Source of the DNA: a virus
Length of the DNA: 42,332 nt
Direction: 5' to 3' (one strand)
Virus record (IMG/VR): IMGVR_UViG_3300043395_003057
Span: 1-42,332 of that record
The stretch's first letter is position 1. Each line of letters begins with the position of its first letter. A program made the translations under genes and the position numbers. The notes beneath the pieces are model-generated. The model saw nothing but the letters and a program-made list of their open reading frames with translations. It was not told the DNA's origin and did not search any database. Below are positions 24,123 to 31,993 of the stretch, in pieces.

Positions 24123-24757
24123 TTTATCCCTACCCGGGTAAGGTGTCTTCCAAGTGGGGTTCCCTTAAACAGCTGCGGCCCCTCGGCGACGTAAGGAGCA
24201 AGAGACGTAAGGGCCTTTGACGTCCCCACTGCCGCAGCAATTCCAATTGGAACGCCGAACGCTGCTGCAGAGAGTGCTGTTTCTTTTGCAGAGCCGTCTG
24301 CGACTCGATTCTTAAAGGTGAGGTACCGCGCCTTCAGCCCAGAACCGACTTCTTGCCCTTCGTTGCGTTGGTGGGCTTCGTGCCGGGCCTTTTCCGCCCT
24401 AGCCTCAACCTGAAGACGACTTAGACCTCCTTCACGGGGCCGTGCGTCTGCGTACCGCTTTGCAGCGGCACCGATACCTGCGGCGGCACCCACCATTAAA
24501 GGAAGCTTGTCAGTGTACCCTGCATTTTTTGTCAGGCGCGGCTGCATGTAATCGTAAATAGAGTCAAGCATGCTGCGGGCAACGGCCAGCTTTTCCTGTA
24601 CCCACTCTGGGACTTCCTTCTGTCCTTCGAGCATCGTACGAAGCTCACCGGCTTGGCGGTGCATGTTGGACAGATTGCCCATGACCATATTCATTTGGTC
24701 TGTATTGCTGGCAGCGGCCTTAAAATGTGCCTGTATGGCTGCGCGATTATCGTACAT
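24119..24757 (-). CDS. Virion protein with helical N-terminus and glycine zipper
   Basis: A 212-residue protein. Residues ~1-75 are helical and include PEWVQEKLAVARSMLDSIYD (49-68), a motif resembling the WVQ-type segment I recall from other phage head-associated proteins. HFKAAASNTD (11-20) has a K-A-A-A-S site. The second half has two Gly/Ala hydrophobic segments (LPLMVGAAAGIGAAAKRYA; ALSAAAFGVPIGIAAAVG). Likely an internal or head-associated protein. Start ATG at 24757 is supported by close spacing to its neighbour. Confidence 0.65.
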   Translation of the reverse strand: MYDNRAAIQAHFKAAASNTDQMNMVMGNLSNMHRQAGELRTMLEGQKEVPEWVQEKLAVARSMLDSIYDYMQPRLTKNAGYTDKLPLMVGAAAGIGAAAKRYADARPREGGLSRLQVEARAEKARHEAHQRNEGQEVGSGLKARYLTFKNRVADGSAKETALSAAAFGVPIGIAAAVGTSKALTSLAPYVAEGPQLFKGTPLGRHLTRVGIK

Positions 24758-24760
24758 GGC

Positions 24761-25273
24761 TCACCAAGAGAGGTAGGTACCGTTGACAAGGAAGTACTCG
24801 CTGAGTGCCCCGCCACCATCCATGGCAAGCTCGATATTCATCGAGGACTTAATTTGTGATTTCTTCTGCTCAACACGAGAGGAGTACAGCTGGATCCAGT
24901 TCAGAAGTAGCGGAGTCTTGTCCGATACCGAAACAGAAATTCCGCCGTCTGAGAAATTTAGCTGGTTGCGTGTTTGCAGCAGCCCTACGCTCTCAAGGGT
25001 GCGCAGCACTGCTGCCTCACGCAGCCAAGACATTGACGGGAAATTAGTGATGCCTACTACGCCAATAAACGGGGGCGTAGAATTCCAATCGTCAATTGCG
25101 TCGATAATTGACCAAGCAATCATCCTGTCGCTGGTCTCTTCTCCGGAGATTAGGCGGTTTAGTTCTGGGTAGTCCCGCATAAACAACCGCACCACTGCCA
25201 CCATCTCGTTGAGACGTTTGGAGGCAGAGGGAATTGTGGTCTCACTGGAGAAGAGAAAGCGAGTCGAAGACAT
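24761..25273 (-). CDS. Putative head completion / adaptor protein
   Basis: A 170-residue soluble protein rich in helices with a conserved-looking middle: LISGEETSDRMIAWSIIDAI (about 41-60), DDWNSTPPFIG (61-71) and MSWLREAAVLRTLESVG. No tag and no K-x-A-S site. The size and the position between capsid and sheath genes are typical of head-tail connector or adaptor proteins in large myophages. The assignment is by context only. Confidence 0.6.
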   Translation of the reverse strand: MSSTRFLFSSETTIPSASKRLNEMVAVVRLFMRDYPELNRLISGEETSDRMIAWSIIDAIDDWNSTPPFIGVVGITNFPSMSWLREAAVLRTLESVGLLQTRNQLNFSDGGISVSVSDKTPLLLNWIQLYSSRVEQKKSQIKSSMNIELAMDGGGALSEYFLVNGTYLSW

Positions 25274-25726
25274 CTACACCTCTACGAAGTTTCCGTCTTC
25301 CTTCTTCCAGCGACGAAGCCAGAAGAACTTCTCAGGATCGAGGATATGCTTTCCAGAGAAGATTGCAGATAGCAGGATCTTTGCCCGGAACGCTGCGCTG
25401 GCCTTGGCGGTAATCGAAACTGCTGGGGTGACTGCCGCACATAGATCCGCCAGCTCTTCTGCGGAGAACGAGCTTAGGTGCTTCTGTGCCTCTTCCTGTG
25501 TCATCGGAATGACTGCGCGTACCGTTACAGTGCGGAGTGCGGCGGGGAGTCTCTCCCCAATCCACAGGGCCACACCATGAAGCGCAACATCCTTAGCAGA
25601 CAGCAGGGAGATATCTAGCTCAATAAACTTTCCAGGCCGGATTACCTGCTGCGCCACCACGTATGCACGAGCGGGGCTTGCAACCTCGTCACGGTTGGTG
25701 ATGTTGAAGACCCTAGTTAGCGGCAT
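25274..25726 (-). CDS. Structural protein of the neck/head region
   Basis: A 150-residue protein, beta-rich at the N-terminus (YVVAQQVIRPGKFIELDISL, about 22-41) and helical after residue 75 (QEEAQKHLSSFSAEELADLC), with a basic C-terminus (FFWLRRWKKEDG). It overlaps the previous gene by 14 nt and abuts the next. No recognised family. The context indicates a small virion or connector component. Confidence 0.6.
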   Translation of the reverse strand: MPLTRVFNITNRDEVASPARAYVVAQQVIRPGKFIELDISLLSAKDVALHGVALWIGERLPAALRTVTVRAVIPMTQEEAQKHLSSFSAEELADLCAAVTPAVSITAKASAAFRAKILLSAIFSGKHILDPEKFFWLRRWKKEDGNFVEV

Positions 25727-26351
25727 TTGCGGTCTCCTGCGCGGCTACGATCTCGTCAACGACAGTCGCCTTGTTCTTGCCGGCAGGCTTGCCACCAAGC
25801 GCAATTAGAATATCGCGCAGCTCGGTCAGCTTGGAAGCCTCAAGCTCCTCGCGTGTCCAAACCTTACCAGAGGCAACCGCCTCCTGCTCCTCGACAAGCT
25901 CCTCGGCCGCTACATCGTCAGAGGCAACAACCTCTTCCGCAGCGGGCTCGGTCACAGGCTCCTCAACCGGGGCGGCGGCCTCTTCAGGCGCAACCACCAG
26001 CACAGCCACCTCTGCGGTTGGCTCCTCTGCAACGGAAGCATGCACAATCTGCGGAGCGGGAACCGTTACAGTCACAGTCCCAAACCCAAGCTGCTGACGG
26101 ATAGCAGCAAAATCCACAGCGGGACCACCACGGCCCACAACCGTGAACTCGACATTCCCAATCGAGCACAGGCGCTCAATTTCCGCCAGCAGAGGGGCCG
26201 TAAGGTCGCTCAGAACAAGAATTCTGGTTGCAGCCGGAGGCAGTGGCTTTCCACCAACGAACGGCCGTAGCACAACCTGGCTCTCGTTCATCTTGCGAAG
26301 GGCTGCGTACTTGGGGTCGCGAACGGTATTACGTAGTAGAAAGCGAGACAC
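25713..26351 (-). CDS. Virion protein with acidic linker and C-terminal SAP-like domain
   Basis: A 212-residue protein starting at GTG. Residues 1-90 form a compact alpha/beta domain (RILVLSDLTAPLLAEIERLC; NVEFTVVGRGGPAVDF). Residues ~95-165 are a low-complexity Glu/Pro/Ala linker. Residues ~167-205 read WTREELEASKLTELRDILIA and GGKPAGKNKATVVDEI, the helix-extended-helix pattern of SAP/HeH nucleic-acid-binding domains. This combination suggests a head protein touching DNA at the interior or portal vicinity (inference). It follows the capsid gene, separated by an attenuator-like hairpin. Confidence 0.7.
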   Translation of the reverse strand: MSRFLLRNTVRDPKYAALRKMNESQVVLRPFVGGKPLPPAATRILVLSDLTAPLLAEIERLCSIGNVEFTVVGRGGPAVDFAAIRQQLGFGTVTVTVPAPQIVHASVAEEPTAEVAVLVVAPEEAAAPVEEPVTEPAAEEVVASDDVAAEELVEEQEAVASGKVWTREELEASKLTELRDILIALGGKPAGKNKATVVDEIVAAQETANAAN

Positions 26352-26369
26352 TGTATCCTCCGTTAGTAA

Positions 26370-26405
26370 AATGCCCCGGCCCCGAAGACCGGGAACCGGG
26401 GCATT
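26370..26405 (-). terminator. Hairpin terminator/attenuator downstream of capsid gene
   Basis: On the - strand AATGCCCCGG (26405-26396) pairs with CCGGGGCATT (26379-26370), with an inner CCCGG/CCGGG-like extension and a short TTT tail. It lies 18 nt after the capsid stop and would lower read-through into the connector genes, a common arrangement for a highly expressed capsid gene. Confidence 0.7.
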
Positions 26406-26423
26406 GTATCCCTATTCGGGAGA

Positions 26424-27581
26424 TCAGAACACGACAACGCGCGGGAAGGTGAGACCATCCGCAACCTTGTTGTTCTGCTGGCCGAGGTTCTCGACCGCAA
26501 CAGGCTGGGCCGCCTCGTAGCCCGAATCCGTCGCATCCGTGACGACTGAGCCGGAGTACAGCTCAAGCTTCACGACAGCGGCGACGTTTCCGATGCCCAT
26601 GCCGACGTCCATCCACGCCTGCCAGTGAATGCGGTTCACAATCTTGTCGATGTAGAACTTCACATCATTGAGCGTGTAGTTACGACCGAAGAACTCCGGC
26701 GCCGTGAAGACGTAAACGTTACCCTCGCGGAGGATATCGTTCTTGATCGTCTTGATGATGCGGAGGCCGACAGCCTTGTTGTAGGACCAGCCCTCAACAG
26801 CGGTCTCGCCCGTGAGCTGAGAACCGAGGTCCTCAAGCGTCCACTGGTCGAAGTCGTCCGCGTCAGACTCGGTGATGAGCATGACGGCGGGGCGCAGACG
26901 ACCGGCGCGGATCACGTTGCCCGACGAGTCAAGGATCTGGCGCTTGAGGAGCTTCTTGATGTTGACGATGTCCGGACGCTGAATCGCGCGGACAACGAAA
27001 TCATCAGAAGTGGCCGCGAGGGCGAGGCTGCCCTTGAGCTTGGACACGCCAACAACCGAGCCGGCGTTAACGCCAGAGGTGTTGAACGCAGCCGCACCGC
27101 CGTTGCCCTCAGACTGCATGCCCTCAACACACGCCTCAACGTGGATGAGGAACTCGCGGTCCTTGACCTCGACCATGTCCTTGAGCGAGTTCTCCTCGAT
27201 GATGCGCGTGATGGGCATCTCGTAGGCCATCAGCTCCTGCTCAACAATCTCGAACTTCTCAGACGAGATAGTGAAGAAGCCGATCGCGTAACGCTTTCCG
27301 TTCACGTACGTCGCCGAAGGAAGGCCGCGGAAGTTGAGCGGCATGGCCTTGGAGCCCGGCTCAATGTCCACAATCTTCACGAGCGTGTCGTGCTCGGTGG
27401 AGCGCTGCAGATCGCCACGAACAACGCGCTCGTTCGGGATGATCATGTCCGTGAAGGAGGCCTCACGGAGACGGTCCTTGATGTAGGTAAGAGAAGCGGC
27501 AGCCGTCTTCGACTGGCCCTCGCGCGTATCAAGCCGCTCAATGAAGCCGGCGTTGATTAGCTCAGCGGAATAGGTTTCCAT
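26424..27581 (-). CDS. Major capsid protein (HK97-fold type)
   Basis: A 385-residue protein. The N-terminus (about 1-30) is a likely propeptide ending in GQSKTAAASL, which contains the block-wide K-T-A-A motif. There follow LREASFTDMIIPNERVVRGD (38-57), a long helix-rich segment (MAYEMPITRIIEENSLKDMV), and C-terminal beta patterns (REGNVYVFTAPEFFGRNYTL; VAAVVKLELYSGSVV). Size, composition, the central place in the head operon, the adjacent attenuator and the optimised codons all fit the major capsid protein. Removal of about 26-29 residues by the prohead protease would be expected in this fold. The sequence resembles T4/large-phage MCPs in layout rather than in a single signature. Confidence 0.85.
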   Translation of the reverse strand: METYSAELINAGFIERLDTREGQSKTAAASLTYIKDRLREASFTDMIIPNERVVRGDLQRSTEHDTLVKIVDIEPGSKAMPLNFRGLPSATYVNGKRYAIGFFTISSEKFEIVEQELMAYEMPITRIIEENSLKDMVEVKDREFLIHVEACVEGMQSEGNGGAAAFNTSGVNAGSVVGVSKLKGSLALAATSDDFVVRAIQRPDIVNIKKLLKRQILDSSGNVIRAGRLRPAVMLITESDADDFDQWTLEDLGSQLTGETAVEGWSYNKAVGLRIIKTIKNDILREGNVYVFTAPEFFGRNYTLNDVKFYIDKIVNRIHWQAWMDVGMGIGNVAAVVKLELYSGSVVTDATDSGYEAAQPVAVENLGQQNNKVADGLTFPRVVVF

Positions 27582-27612
27582 TGGTAACCTCAGCGTACAA
27601 AAGGGTTAAAGA

Positions 27613-28152
27613 TTAGAGGATGCCTTCGGGGCAGTAGTGAACGGCGATGTCCGACGATCCGAAGACGCGGGTGACACGGCCAATCACAAATCCGCCGGCC
27701 GTGGCCTTGCCGAGCACGCGACGAACGACGCCCCAGGCTCCGGAAGGACCGTCGTAGTCGAACACGGCTACGGCGGCACCAACGTCGCTCGCCGAGAACT
27801 CGTCGACGCAAAGCTTGGTGCGGAACTCAAAGCCCGACGGACCCTGAATAATGTGCGCCCGACGGGTGAGCTGTACGTCATACCGACCGCGCTCGTTGAA
27901 GTAAAGGAACGCGGGCACAACGCCCTGCCCGTCCTTCGTTCCCGAAGATGCCATTAAGCCGTTGCCGCCGCGAGTAAGCTTGTCGGCGCCGGTGCGCTCA
28001 AGCCACTCACCCTCGACTAGCGGACGCTCGCTGTCGGGGTTGAACGGATTGACGTCATCCGGCTCGCCGGTGGTGCCCGTGGCGTAAGAAAGGTCGCGGA
28101 CATACAGGCTGCTGTACCCCGGGACGATAATGCTCACATACTGACCAGCCAT
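27613..28152 (-). CDS. Putative capsid decoration / head stabilisation protein
   Basis: A 179-residue, Gly-rich and beta-rich protein (SIIVPGYSSLYVRDLSYATG, VAVFDYDGPSGAWGVVRRVL) with no tag. It is encoded immediately upstream of the capsid gene with a strong Shine-Dalgarno (AGGAG). Such genes beside the MCP usually encode decoration or stabilising proteins. Alternative: a connector subunit. Confidence 0.6.
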   Translation of the reverse strand: MAGQYVSIIVPGYSSLYVRDLSYATGTTGEPDDVNPFNPDSERPLVEGEWLERTGADKLTRGGNGLMASSGTKDGQGVVPAFLYFNERGRYDVQLTRRAHIIQGPSGFEFRTKLCVDEFSASDVGAAVAVFDYDGPSGAWGVVRRVLGKATAGGFVIGRVTRVFGSSDIAVHYCPEGIL

Positions 28153-28182
28153 GGTAGGCTCCTATGCTTTACAGGTTGGGAA

Positions 28183-28557
28183 TTAATCTGCCCCGAGGCA
28201 GAGTTCGGTGAGAGGATCAACTGCACCGCGCCCAGGGGCGTCGGCTACCTTCGCAAACCGCACCTCTCCGCCAGCCGCCATGCCAACGGCCTGACGAATG
28301 AGGGATAGATCCGAGTACTGCGAAATGTGCGCAACCTTTTCCTCAAAGGACATTTCAGCGTTCAGGCCCTTGGACTCCATCTCATGAGCAAGCTCACGAA
28401 CGGAATCCTCATGCTGACGCTGCTCAAGGTGAGCGCGAAGCTGCGCGTTCTCGTCCGCAAGGGACGCAACCTTCTCTGCCAGAGAGCGCAGCATTTGCGC
28501 GCCTCGCGCAGATACGATTGCGGCCTGTGCAGACCCAATCTTAATTGTATTTGACAT
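28183..28557 (-). CDS. Coiled-coil head protein, scaffold-like
   Basis: A 124-residue protein with a heptad-like helix (about 20-60: MLRSLAEKVASLADENAQLR and on) and a second helical module (ELAHEMESKGLNAEMSFEEK; LSLIRQAVGMA) seen, in my recollection, in several phage structural proteins. Sites EKVASLAD and AKVADAPG match the block's K-x-A motif. The ATG overlaps the previous stop (TAATG). It precedes the decoration and capsid genes, so a scaffold or core role is reasonable. Confidence 0.65.
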   Translation of the reverse strand: MSNTIKIGSAQAAIVSARGAQMLRSLAEKVASLADENAQLRAHLEQRQHEDSVRELAHEMESKGLNAEMSFEEKVAHISQYSDLSLIRQAVGMAAGGEVRFAKVADAPGRGAVDPLTELCLGAD

Positions 28558-29171
28558 TAGGAATCTCCGTGAGGCGGATTCGGGGAAATTGAGCCAGTTG
28601 CTGTTTCAGTAGTTTCGCGCCTTTTCAGTAACTCTGCAAGGCGTTGTCTACGGAATCGGTCACTTTTGAAATCTGCACTCTCTGTTACAGCAGATTGTTC
28701 CGTTGTAACAGGTTGTTTTACAGCACCGCCGCCAGCGGCGGGGGCATTTGCTGCTTTACGGTGATTGTGCGCTTCGGCTTTTCTACGAGAATACTCGTGT
28801 CCAAGAGCCCCACCAATAGATGCCCCAACAACTCTACCAGGGAGACCATGTCGGACGTGCCCAAAGCCCGCTCCAGCGGCGGAACCTAGTAAAGCGGCGC
28901 GACCATGCCCATGTTCGGACAAAAGACTCGCAGATACCGGGCCTACGGAGCTGGACACCCCAGGTAGTGTTGCCCCAAGGCCGCCTGCTGCCGCAATTCT
29001 AAGAGATCTGCGGCTTAGTAACCCAGGCTTGTCGTCGTCTTTTTGGTGTAGCGGTGCGTACTCTCCGCGCATGCCTTCATAAACCCCGACAGACGCGGCC
29101 TTAACGACCTCACCTAGTGAGCCCGACATGGCCGCTTCCGAAAGCACAAGCAGATCGCTTAGAGTGCGCAA
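28557..29171 (-). CDS. Glycine-zipper virion protein with N-terminal KAAS site
   Basis: A 204-residue protein that begins at a TTG with AAGGAT Shine-Dalgarno 8 nt upstream, overlapping the previous stop; an ATG 14 codons in is the alternative. EVVKAASVGVYEG (21-33) has the K-A-A-S motif. Residues 58-130 are Gly/Ala-rich with His and Arg (LRIAAAGGLGATLPGVSSSV; GSAAGAGFGHVRHGLPGRVV; ASIGGALGHEYSRRKAEA), like the glycine-zipper proteins that insert in membranes. The C-terminal ~70 residues are low-complexity and polar. A candidate ejected or core protein. Confidence 0.65.
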   Translation of the reverse strand: MRTLSDLLVLSEAAMSGSLGEVVKAASVGVYEGMRGEYAPLHQKDDDKPGLLSRRSLRIAAAGGLGATLPGVSSSVGPVSASLLSEHGHGRAALLGSAAGAGFGHVRHGLPGRVVGASIGGALGHEYSRRKAEAHNHRKAANAPAAGGGAVKQPVTTEQSAVTESADFKSDRFRRQRLAELLKRRETTETATGSISPNPPHGDS

Positions 29172-29176
29172 CGCCG

Positions 29177-29374
29177 TTATCCTTGCGAAAGTTCGCGCAT
29201 ACGACGCTCGCGCGCCCCATGCTTCATGTCTGTAAGTTTCTTACGCGCGTACAGCGTCCCAGCAGCCACACCGCCTACTCCTAACGCCCCAAGAGCGACA
29301 TTACGGCCGCACTTAGTTTTTAGAAAGTCACCGATGTGTCCTGCACCACGTTGCACATGGTCTTGGAAATTCAT
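29177..29374 (-). CDS. Small duplicate of the adjacent core protein's C-terminal module
   Basis: A 65-residue protein whose residues 8-65 match the last ~58 residues of the neighbouring 386-residue protein at 53 of 58 positions. The module is amphipathic plus glycine zipper: GDFLKTKCGRNVALGALGVG, then TLYARKKL and RERRMRELSQG. It starts at ATG shortly after the upstream stop. The duplicated module therefore exists both fused and free. A free short membrane-zipper peptide could partner its parent in the virion (inference). Confidence 0.75.
   Translation of the reverse strand: MNFQDHVQRGAGHIGDFLKTKCGRNVALGALGVGGVAAGTLYARKKLTDMKHGARERRMRELSQG
29180..29353 (-). repeat. Copy A of a duplicated 58-codon module
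   Basis: Encodes residues 8-65 of the small protein. It differs from copy B at five residues (I/V, C/G, T/K, H/Q, A/S) with many silent differences, indicating an older, selected duplication. Confidence 0.85.
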
Positions 29375-29377
29375 AGC

Positions 29378-30538
29378 TCAGTACCCCTGTGAGAGTTCGC
29401 GCATACGGCGCTCACGAGAGCCCTGCTTCATGTCCTTAAGCTTCTTGCGGGCGTAGAGAGTGCCGGCAGCCACACCACCGACACCAAGGGCCCCAAGAGC
29501 GACATTACGTCCTCCCTTAGTCTTCAGGAAATCACCTACGTGACCTGCTCCGCGCTGTGCGTAGCCAGTTGCGGCATCAATGTTCTTTTGCGCTAGCTCA
29601 GACTTGATAGGGGTTGAAAATGCTCCTGGGGCAGCGTCGGCGGCCTCCTTCTGGAGACGGGCGGCCAGCTGAACAACAGAGGCCTTCTTCTCGGCCTTCT
29701 CATCCTTCTTGGCCTCTTCCTTCTCCTCTTCCTTCTTTGCAGCGGCCATCGCCTTTGCTACTTGTGCAGGAGAAGCGGCGACCTTCATCCCACCCTTAGC
29801 CGCAGCTAGGGGGAAGGTACCGGCGGCAGACTCCATGCTCTGTGCGGTGTCGCCTGAGTGTGCAAAAATCTCGCTTAGGCGGCTACGCGACGGCGCGTGC
29901 AGCTCGCGGCGCTTGGCAGCAACAATTCTCTCGCTAGAGGAAAGCGGGCCCTGTGCGTGGCCGCCCTCCTGGCCCTTCGGATGCGCGGGCGGGGGCTGCG
30001 TAGAGTCCATCTGGCGAGGGGATGCTGCGCCGGACTCGGCAGCAATCTTGGCCATCCGCGCGCCCATCAGCATGTCGTATAGGCTTGCAGCCTTAGTCGG
30101 ACTGGCAGAGGGGGTCTGCTCAAGCGCATTACGAGACATTGCGCCATCCGGCGCGGTTGTCTGCTTAGGTGAGTCACCAGAAACAAGGCCTTGGGGTGCC
30201 AGCTTCGCCTTGCCTGTCTGCGGGGCGACTTTCTGTGTTCCTGACGTCATTGTCTCGGTGACGAGGGGCTGTGCTACTGCCTTCTTCTTGTCGGCCTCTG
30301 CCGCTGTCTTGAAGAAGTCACGCACCATTTCAACGCGCGCAGCACCCATGGCTGTACCGTCATCGGCGGTTGCCATGGCTAGATACTCAAGGGCATTGGC
30401 AAGCTTCTCAGCCTCAGCCAGCACATCACCACCTGCAATCGGAGCAGAGGCAAGCTTGTCAGTGGCATGAGGATGCCCGGAAGCAACTTTCATACGGGCA
30501 CGAGCAATTGCGTCATCGATCAGGCTTTGGTAGGACAT
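29378..30538 (-). CDS. Core/scaffold-like virion protein with many K-x-A sites
   Basis: A 386-residue protein. Sites of the block-wide motif occur at KVAS (17-20), KLAS (28-31), KTAA (77-80, in FFKTAAEAD), KVAP (103), KLAP (112), KAAS (149-152), KIAA (164), KVAA (252) and KKAS (284). Residues ~263-285 are a highly charged Lys/Glu coiled stretch. Residues 328-385 are a glycine-zipper module duplicated as a separate gene. A disordered, site-rich protein of this kind resembles a prohead core protein that a maturation protease cuts into peptides (inference). ATG start at 30538 follows an 83-nt gap after the upstream gene. Confidence 0.75.
   Translation of the reverse strand: MSYQSLIDDAIARARMKVASGHPHATDKLASAPIAGGDVLAEAEKLANALEYLAMATADDGTAMGAARVEMVRDFFKTAAEADKKKAVAQPLVTETMTSGTQKVAPQTGKAKLAPQGLVSGDSPKQTTAPDGAMSRNALEQTPSASPTKAASLYDMLMGARMAKIAAESGAASPRQMDSTQPPPAHPKGQEGGHAQGPLSSSERIVAAKRRELHAPSRSRLSEIFAHSGDTAQSMESAAGTFPLAAAKGGMKVAASPAQVAKAMAAAKKEEEKEEAKKDEKAEKKASVVQLAARLQKEAADAAPGAFSTPIKSELAQKNIDAATGYAQRGAGHVGDFLKTKGGRNVALGALGVGGVAAGTLYARKKLKDMKQGSRERRMRELSQGY
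29384..29557 (-). repeat. Copy B of a duplicated 58-codon module
   Basis: Encodes residues 328-385 of the 386-residue core protein, upstream of copy A in the transcript. Same orientation, about 30 bp between copies. Confidence 0.85.
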
Positions 30539-30621
30539 TTTGGCCTCTGAGGAATATCTGTTTAGTTAGTTAGGAAGCAGCCACTCAAGTATAGGTAACT
30601 CTTCCCTCGGAAGGAATAGGT

Positions 30622-31116
30622 TTACGTACCGGGGACGCTAGTAGATGAGTGCGTCGGACCCGCCACGCTGCCAAATGAAGGCGTTGCTGTCTGAATAGCC
30701 GGTGTGGCTTTTGCAGTCCCGGTTCCGGGTATAGGCCCCTTGGAGTGGGTGCCATGTGCGGATGCGCGGCCAGTGCCGCCAGCTACGCCCTTGAGAGCAT
30801 TACCCGCGGGCCTAGCCGCGCCGGGCAAAGACATGACTTTTGCCGACGTTTTAAATGCAGAGGCACCTACCTGACCAATTTTCTCTATTTCATCAAAGAA
30901 CGCAGACCATACCTGTGCTTCTGCGGTCTTTTGGTACTCGGAAGGGCTACGGTACTTCGTCTTGGCCGTACGACGACCCTCAGAAGTACCGTAGCCCTGT
31001 GGAGTTTTGCCTAAGGCGTGTGCCTGCTGGGTTGCAATCGCAAAAGCCTCTCCTTTGTCCATTTCTGGATTCTTTTGGAGAAGACGCTCAGCGCGATTAT
31101 GGATCCAAGCAGGCAC
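30622..31116 (-). CDS. Tagged virion protein with a KYRSPSEYQKTAE motif
   Basis: A 164-residue protein starting at GTG. Residues 8-47 contain a helical pattern (RLLQKNPEMDKGEAFAIATQ, then GYGTSEGRR) of a type found at the start of several phage virion proteins. Next come KYRSPSEYQKTAE (54-66) and the tag VWSAFFDEIEKIGQ (69-82), here internal rather than terminal. The C-terminal half is Gly/Pro/Thr-rich and probably disordered. Two candidate cleavage sites next to each other (KTAE, EKIG) make it a good test case for the processing hypothesis. Confidence 0.7.
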   Translation of the reverse strand: MPAWIHNRAERLLQKNPEMDKGEAFAIATQQAHALGKTPQGYGTSEGRRTAKTKYRSPSEYQKTAEAQVWSAFFDEIEKIGQVGASAFKTSAKVMSLPGAARPAGNALKGVAGGTGRASAHGTHSKGPIPGTGTAKATPAIQTATPSFGSVAGPTHSSTSVPGT

Positions 31117-31124
31117 TATTTACC

Positions 31125-31931
31125 TCAGACGTCGTAGCCATTCGCGCGGAGGAGGTCGAGGGCCGCCGCGTCAACCGCCTCGTCGAACGTCGGCTCTTGG
31201 AGAGCCTCAAGGATCTCCATGGCGCGCTGCTCAACGACGGTGTCGAAGGCCGACTCCTTCTTCATTGCCTTGTGCGCAAGGTAGCCCGCACCACCCACCG
31301 CGCCCGCGGTGAGGCCGGCCTTGCCGACGCCACGACCAAGCTGCTTGTACGCATGGGAGCGATGACCCGCGGTCTCCGCTAGCAGCGCGGGGTTCTTACG
31401 CAGCGCCTCAGGAAGGTTCTTCTCTCCCTTGTTGATGGCGCGGAGGCTCTTAACGGCGTCGCGGATGTCACGGTAGCCAGTGACGTTCCCGACACTCTTT
31501 GCACCTGAGCGGGCCTTGCTCTTGCCCTTCTCGTACATGTCCTTTGCCTCTTCCTTGAGGTCGCTGCCAAGACCACGCATGCCCTGGCCCATGGAGCGCA
31601 GGCGGCCCGGGGTCTCGTCCTTTGCGATCTTGTCCATCTCGTCGGCGTAAACGCGGGCCATGTAACGGCCGATGTACTCGGCCTCAGCGAGCTTGGCAGA
31701 CGCCTCCTTGACGGCGGCCTCGGCAAGCAGATCCTCGGCAGAAGCGGACTTCTCAGCCTCCTCCCCGCCGTTGGCCCAGAACTCGTAAAGCTCCTCGGCC
31801 TGGTCCTCGGTCAGCTCCGAGAGATCGATGCCCTCGGCAGCGGCTGCCTCGGCGAAAAGACGTGCAGATGCGGCCTTCTCCAGGTCTTCCTGGGTGACGC
31901 CGGCCTCAACTAGTGAATCGAAGATTGACAT
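31125..31931 (-). CDS. Tagged core protein with three KxAS sites
   Basis: ATG at 31931 with AGGAG upstream is preferred over a longer frame. The 268-residue protein opens MSIFDSLVEAGVTQEDLEKA and carries KAAS (19-22), KSAS (61-64), KEAS (75-78), then YIGRYMARVYADEMDKIAKD (86-105), a form of the F-x-x-E-x-x-K-I-A tag. There is a Gly-rich basic stretch (GAKSVGNVTGYRDIRDAVKS) and near the end a hydrophobic GKAGLTAGAVGGAGYLAHKA. EAAAAEGIDLSEL and ELYEFW (26-52) form a helical module I have seen in other phage structural proteins. A prohead core or internal protein is inferred. Confidence 0.7.
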   Translation of the reverse strand: MSIFDSLVEAGVTQEDLEKAASARLFAEAAAAEGIDLSELTEDQAEELYEFWANGGEEAEKSASAEDLLAEAAVKEASAKLAEAEYIGRYMARVYADEMDKIAKDETPGRLRSMGQGMRGLGSDLKEEAKDMYEKGKSKARSGAKSVGNVTGYRDIRDAVKSLRAINKGEKNLPEALRKNPALLAETAGHRSHAYKQLGRGVGKAGLTAGAVGGAGYLAHKAMKKESAFDTVVEQRAMEILEALQEPTFDEAVDAAALDLLRANGYDV

Positions 31932-31993
31932 GATGGAATTACTCCTGTTGGGATTGTTTGGCCTCATCGGGGTTCTCCCCCTCAGCCGAGGTT

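Noticed and set aside
26625-27560. 311-residue frame on the + strand
   Set aside because: Antisense to the capsid gene; Val/Asp/Leu/Arg-rich shadow caused by strong codon bias in that gene.
29709-30470. 253-residue frame on the + strand
   Set aside because: Antisense to the Ala/Lys-rich core protein; low-complexity translation without support.
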